Of a stretch of DNA of 64,000 nt, positions 61,548 through 64,000 are shown piece after piece. The DNA is taken from NCBI RefSeq assembly GCF_018604545.1, contig NZ_CP075896.1, forward strand, positions 868,001 to 932,000, written 5' to 3'. Source of the DNA: Streptomyces koelreuteriae. GTDB taxonomy: Bacteria > Actinomycetota > Actinomycetes > Streptomycetales > Streptomycetaceae. The position numbers and the translations under genes are program-made. How positions within the stretch are numbered: position 1 is the stretch's first letter; the number at the start of each line of letters is the position of its first letter. The notes beneath the pieces are model-generated. The model was not told where the DNA came from, did no database searches, and saw nothing but the letters and a program-made list of their open reading frames with translations.

Positions 61548-63439
61548 TCCAGTGGCTCCTTGGACAGCTCTTGCGTGACGGCGAGGCTTCCGCTGATCCG
61601 TCCGGCGATCTCGACGGGGGTCAGGCCGATGTCGGCGAGCACCTCGCCGCGCTTGGCGTGGGCGAGGAACTGCTCCGGGATGCCGAAACGCCGTACCGGT
61701 ACGTCGACGTCGGCGTCGCCGAGGGCCAGCGCCACGGCCGAGCCGACCCCGGCCGCGCGGCTGTTGTCCTCGACGACGGCGACCAGGCGGTGTGCGGCGG
61801 CGAGGCCCGGGAGCGCCGGGTCGACGGGCTTGACCCAGCGGGGGTCGACGACGGTGCAGCCGATGCCGCGGGCGTCGAGCAGTTCGGCGGCCTGGAGGCA
61901 GACGGGCGCCATCACGCCCACGGCCACCAGGAGGACCTGGGGCTGTGAGGAGCGGTGCAGCACGTCCAGTCCTCCCACCCGGTCGAGCGCCGGGACCGAC
62001 GGGCCGACGGACTCCTTCGGGAAGCGCAGCAGGGTCGGGGCGTCGTCGACGGCGACCGCCTCGCGCAACTGGAGCCGTAGCTGGTCGGCGTCCCGGGGCG
62101 CGGCGATCCGCAGACCGGGCACGACCTGGAGGACGGACATGTCCCACATGCCGTTGTGGGAGGCCCCGTCGACGCCGGTGACCCCGGCCCGGTCCAGGAC
62201 GAAGGTCACCCCGCAGCGGTGCAGGGCCACGTCCATCAGGAGCTGGTCGAAGGCGCGGTTGAGGAAGGTGGCGTAGACGGCGACGACCGGGTGCAGTCCG
62301 CCCGTCGCCAGGCCCGCGGCGGACACGGCCGCGTGCTGCTCGGCGATGCCGACGTCCCACACCCGGTCCGGGAACCGCTCGGCGAAGGCGCCGAGGCCGA
62401 CCGGATGCAGCATGGCGGCGGTGATCGCCACCACGTCCTCCCGCTCCTCGCCGATTCTGACGATCTCGTCGCCGAACACGGAGGTCCAGGAGGGACCGCC
62501 GGCCGGTGAGAGCGGTGCGCAGGTCAGCGGGTCCATGACGCCGACGGTGTGGAAGTGGTCCTCCTCGTGGGCGACGGCGGGTTCGTAGCCGCGGCCCTTC
62601 TCGGTGAGGCAGTGGACGAGGACCGGCCCGTGGAAGCGTTTCGCGCGTCGCAGGGCGGACTCGACGGCCTTGATGTCGTGCCCGTCGATCGGGCCTACGT
62701 ACTTCAGGCCGAGGTCCTCGAAGAGGCCCTGGGGGGCGAAGGCGTCCTTGAAGCCCTTCTTGGCGCCGTGCAGGGCCTCGTAGAGGGTGGGGCCGACCAG
62801 GGGTGTGCCCTGGAGTACGTCCTTGCCCCAGGCCAGGACCCGTTCGTAACCGTCGGTCGTGCGCAGGGTGGCGAGGTGGTTGGCGAGGCCGCCGATGGTG
62901 GGGGCGTAGGAGCGTTCGTTGTCGTTGACGACGATGATCAGCGGCCGGTTCTTGGCGGCGGCGATGTTGTTCAGCGCCTCCCAGGCCATGCCGCCGGTCA
63001 GGGCGCCGTCGCCGATGACCGCGACGACATGGCCCTTCTCCCCCTGCACCTGTCGGGCCTTGGCGAGCCCGTCGGCCCAGCCGAGGGCCGTGGAGGCGTG
63101 GCTGTTCTCGATGACGTCGTGCTCGGACTCCTCGCGCGAGGGGTAGCCGGACAGGCCGCCCTTGCCGCGCAGTTTGGAGAAGTCCTGGCGTCCCGTCAGC
63201 AGCTTGTGGACATAGCTCTGATGGCCGGTGTCCCACAGGATGCGGTCCACCGGTGACTCGAAGACCCGGTGCAGGGCGACGGTCAGCTCCACCACGCCCA
63301 GATTGGGGCCCAGATGGCCGCCTGTCCTGGCTACCGCGTGCACCAGGAACTCCCTGATCTCCTCGGACAGTTCACCGAGTTCCGCCTCGGACAGCGCCTT
63401 CAGGTCGCGTGGTCCCCGGATGGTCTCCAGAATCGTCAC
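61544..63439 (-). CDS. dxs: 1-deoxy-D-xylulose-5-phosphate synthase
   Basis: This 631-residue ThDP enzyme makes DXP from pyruvate and glyceraldehyde 3-phosphate, the first step of the MEP isoprenoid pathway. The ThDP motif is [21 protein letters not shown] near residues 150-170, [15 protein letters not shown] is near residue 70, and the transketolase pyrimidine domain contains [17 protein letters not shown] near residue 365. Length is normal. It lies between ispG and the aminotransferase, so it is probably the hopanoid-cluster copy and not the sole housekeeping enzyme; that cannot be tested here. Confidence 0.95.
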   Translation of the reverse strand: MTILETIRGPRDLKALSEAELGELSEEIREFLVHAVARTGGHLGPNLGVVELTVALHRVFESPVDRILWDTGHQSYVHKLLTGRQDFSKLRGKGGLSGYPSREESEHDVIENSHASTALGWADGLAKARQVQGEKGHVVAVIGDGALTGGMAWEALNNIAAAKNRPLIIVVNDNERSYAPTIGGLANHLATLRTTDGYERVLAWGKDVLQGTPLVGPTLYEALHGAKKGFKDAFAPQGLFEDLGLKYVGPIDGHDIKAVESALRRAKRFHGPVLVHCLTEKGRGYEPAVAHEEDHFHTVGVMDPLTCAPLSPAGGPSWTSVFGDEIVRIGEEREDVVAITAAMLHPVGLGAFAERFPDRVWDVGIAEQHAAVSAAGLATGGLHPVVAVYATFLNRAFDQLLMDVALHRCGVTFVLDRAGVTGVDGASHNGMWDMSVLQVVPGLRIAAPRDADQLRLQLREAVAVDDAPTLLRFPKESVGPSVPALDRVGGLDVLHRSSQPQVLLVAVGVMAPVCLQAAELLDARGIGCTVVDPRWVKPVDPALPGLAAAHRLVAVVEDNSRAAGVGSAVALALGDADVDVPVRRFGIPEQFLAHAKRGEVLADIGLTPVEIAGRISGSLAVTQELSKEPLE

Positions 63440-63467
63440 GTCGGGCCCCCTTCGAATTCCGTGGTGC

Positions 63468-64000
63468 TCAGCTCACGGTGACGGCCGGCTCCCCCGGCCC
63501 CGTGCCGTCCTGCTCCATCTGCTCGGCGATCTTCATCGCCTCTTCGATCAGCGTCTCGACGATCTTCGACTCGGGGACGGTCTTGATGACCTCGCCCTTG
63601 ACGAAGATCTGCCCCTTGCCGTTGCCGGAGGCCACCCCCAGATCGGCCTCCCGCGCCTCGCCGGGTCCGTTGACCACACACCCCATGACGGCGACGCGCA
63701 ACGGCACCTCCATGCCGTCGAGTCCGGCCGTGACCTCGTCGGCGAGCTTGTAGACATCGACCTGGGCGCGTCCGCAGGAGGGGCAGGAGACGATCTCCAG
63801 CCTGCGTTCCCTGAGGCCCAGGGACTGCAGGATCTGGATGCCGACCTTGACCTCCTCGGCCGGCGGGGCCGACAGCGACACCCGGATCGTGTCGCCGATG
63901 CCGCGCGAGAGCAGTGCGCCGAACGCCACGGCCGACTTGATCGTGCCCTGGAACGCCGGTCCCGCCTCGGTCACTCCCAGGTGCAGCGGGTAATCGCACT
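63468..64000 (-). CDS. ispG: 4-hydroxy-3-methylbut-2-enyl diphosphate synthase, C-terminal part (cut by window edge)
   Basis: About 177 C-terminal codons are present. They include the iron-sulfur ligands in [21 protein letters not shown] (two Cys) and [22 protein letters not shown] (third Cys, conserved Glu), diagnostic of IspG/GcpE. The enzyme reduces MEcPP to HMBPP using a 4Fe-4S cluster. The start is outside the window. It lies 28 nt before dxs on the same strand, as in Streptomyces hopanoid clusters. Confidence 0.95.
   Translation of the reverse strand, partial: CDYPLHLGVTEAGPAFQGTIKSAVAFGALLSRGIGDTIRVSLSAPPAEEVKVGIQILQSLGLRERRLEIVSCPSCGRAQVDVYKLADEVTAGLDGMEVPLRVAVMGCVVNGPGEAREADLGVASGNGKGQIFVKGEVIKTVPESKIVETLIEEAMKIAEQMEQDGTGPGEPAVTVS

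Overview
The window looks like chromosomal DNA of a Streptomyces-type actinomycete. The GC content is very high with strong third-position GC bias. GTG and TTG starts are common, many genes appear leaderless (a TAnnnT-like -10 box 6-7 nt before the start codon), and typical families are present: a conservon (cvnABCD), XRE-cupin regulators, DUF574 methyltransferase, DUF427, DUF3140 and DUF6126. No rRNA, CRISPR array, insertion sequence or integrase was seen. The species is not determinable from the sequence alone.

Region 1 (1-17400) is a complete myo-inositol catabolic locus. A LacI-type regulator (cut by the window edge) diverges from a phytanoyl-CoA-dioxygenase-like protein, an SDR and inositol dehydrogenase IolG. 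Next come a GPP34 protein and a second Gfo/Idh/MocA oxidoreductase. A minus-strand operon encodes a sugar ABC transporter (binding lipoprotein, permease, ATPase), an IolE-like isomerase and a third Gfo/Idh/MocA dehydrogenase. It diverges from the plus-strand operon iolC - Cgl0159-type aldolase - iolB - iolD - mmsA/iolA - gntR. The divergent promoter is a near-perfect long inverted repeat whose two arms each contain a TTGACA -35 box, and three exact-period 21-bp repeats lie between the aldolase gene and iolB.

Region 2 (17400-26500) holds housekeeping and accessory genes: DUF427, a GAF-SpoIIE phosphatase, a stand-alone MASE1 membrane protein, tRNA-Pro(GGG), DUF309, cobF, a HAD hydrolase, a TSUP exporter, a thiolase, Dps and DUF3140.

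Region 3 (26500-33450) is a tightly coupled minus-strand operon of unknown substrate: M24/creatinase-like protein, E1-alpha, E1-beta, amidohydrolase, double cupin and a degenerate SDR, preceded by an XRE-cupin regulator. Several junctions overlap by 1-13 nt. The M24 protein lacks one canonical metal-binding Asp, the SDR lacks the YxxxK catalytic pair, and the E1 subunits have no E2/E3 in the window. This is the best candidate here for an uncharacterised pathway.

Region 4 (33450-49700) contains a LuxR remnant, a lipoprotein, a methyltransferase, a split FluG-like pair (glutamine-synthetase-like plus amidohydrolase), a Nudix-like protein, a GH43 enzyme, a second identical tRNA-Pro(GGG), YjbR, a GNAT/XRE pair with a striking operator, LysR, the kbl-tdh threonine pathway, a GAF protein and the cvnABCD conservon.

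Region 5 (49700-64000) contains an MBL-fold hydrolase, a Glu/Leu/Phe/Val dehydrogenase with TetR, an SGNH hydrolase, a secreted DUF6250-like protein, a LysM-M23 peptidase behind a c-di-AMP (ydaO) riboswitch, a GH36 alpha-galactosidase, a tyrosine phosphatase, an XRE-cupin regulator with a tiny DUF6126 membrane protein, and the edge of a hopanoid/MEP cluster (class III aminotransferase, dxs, ispG).
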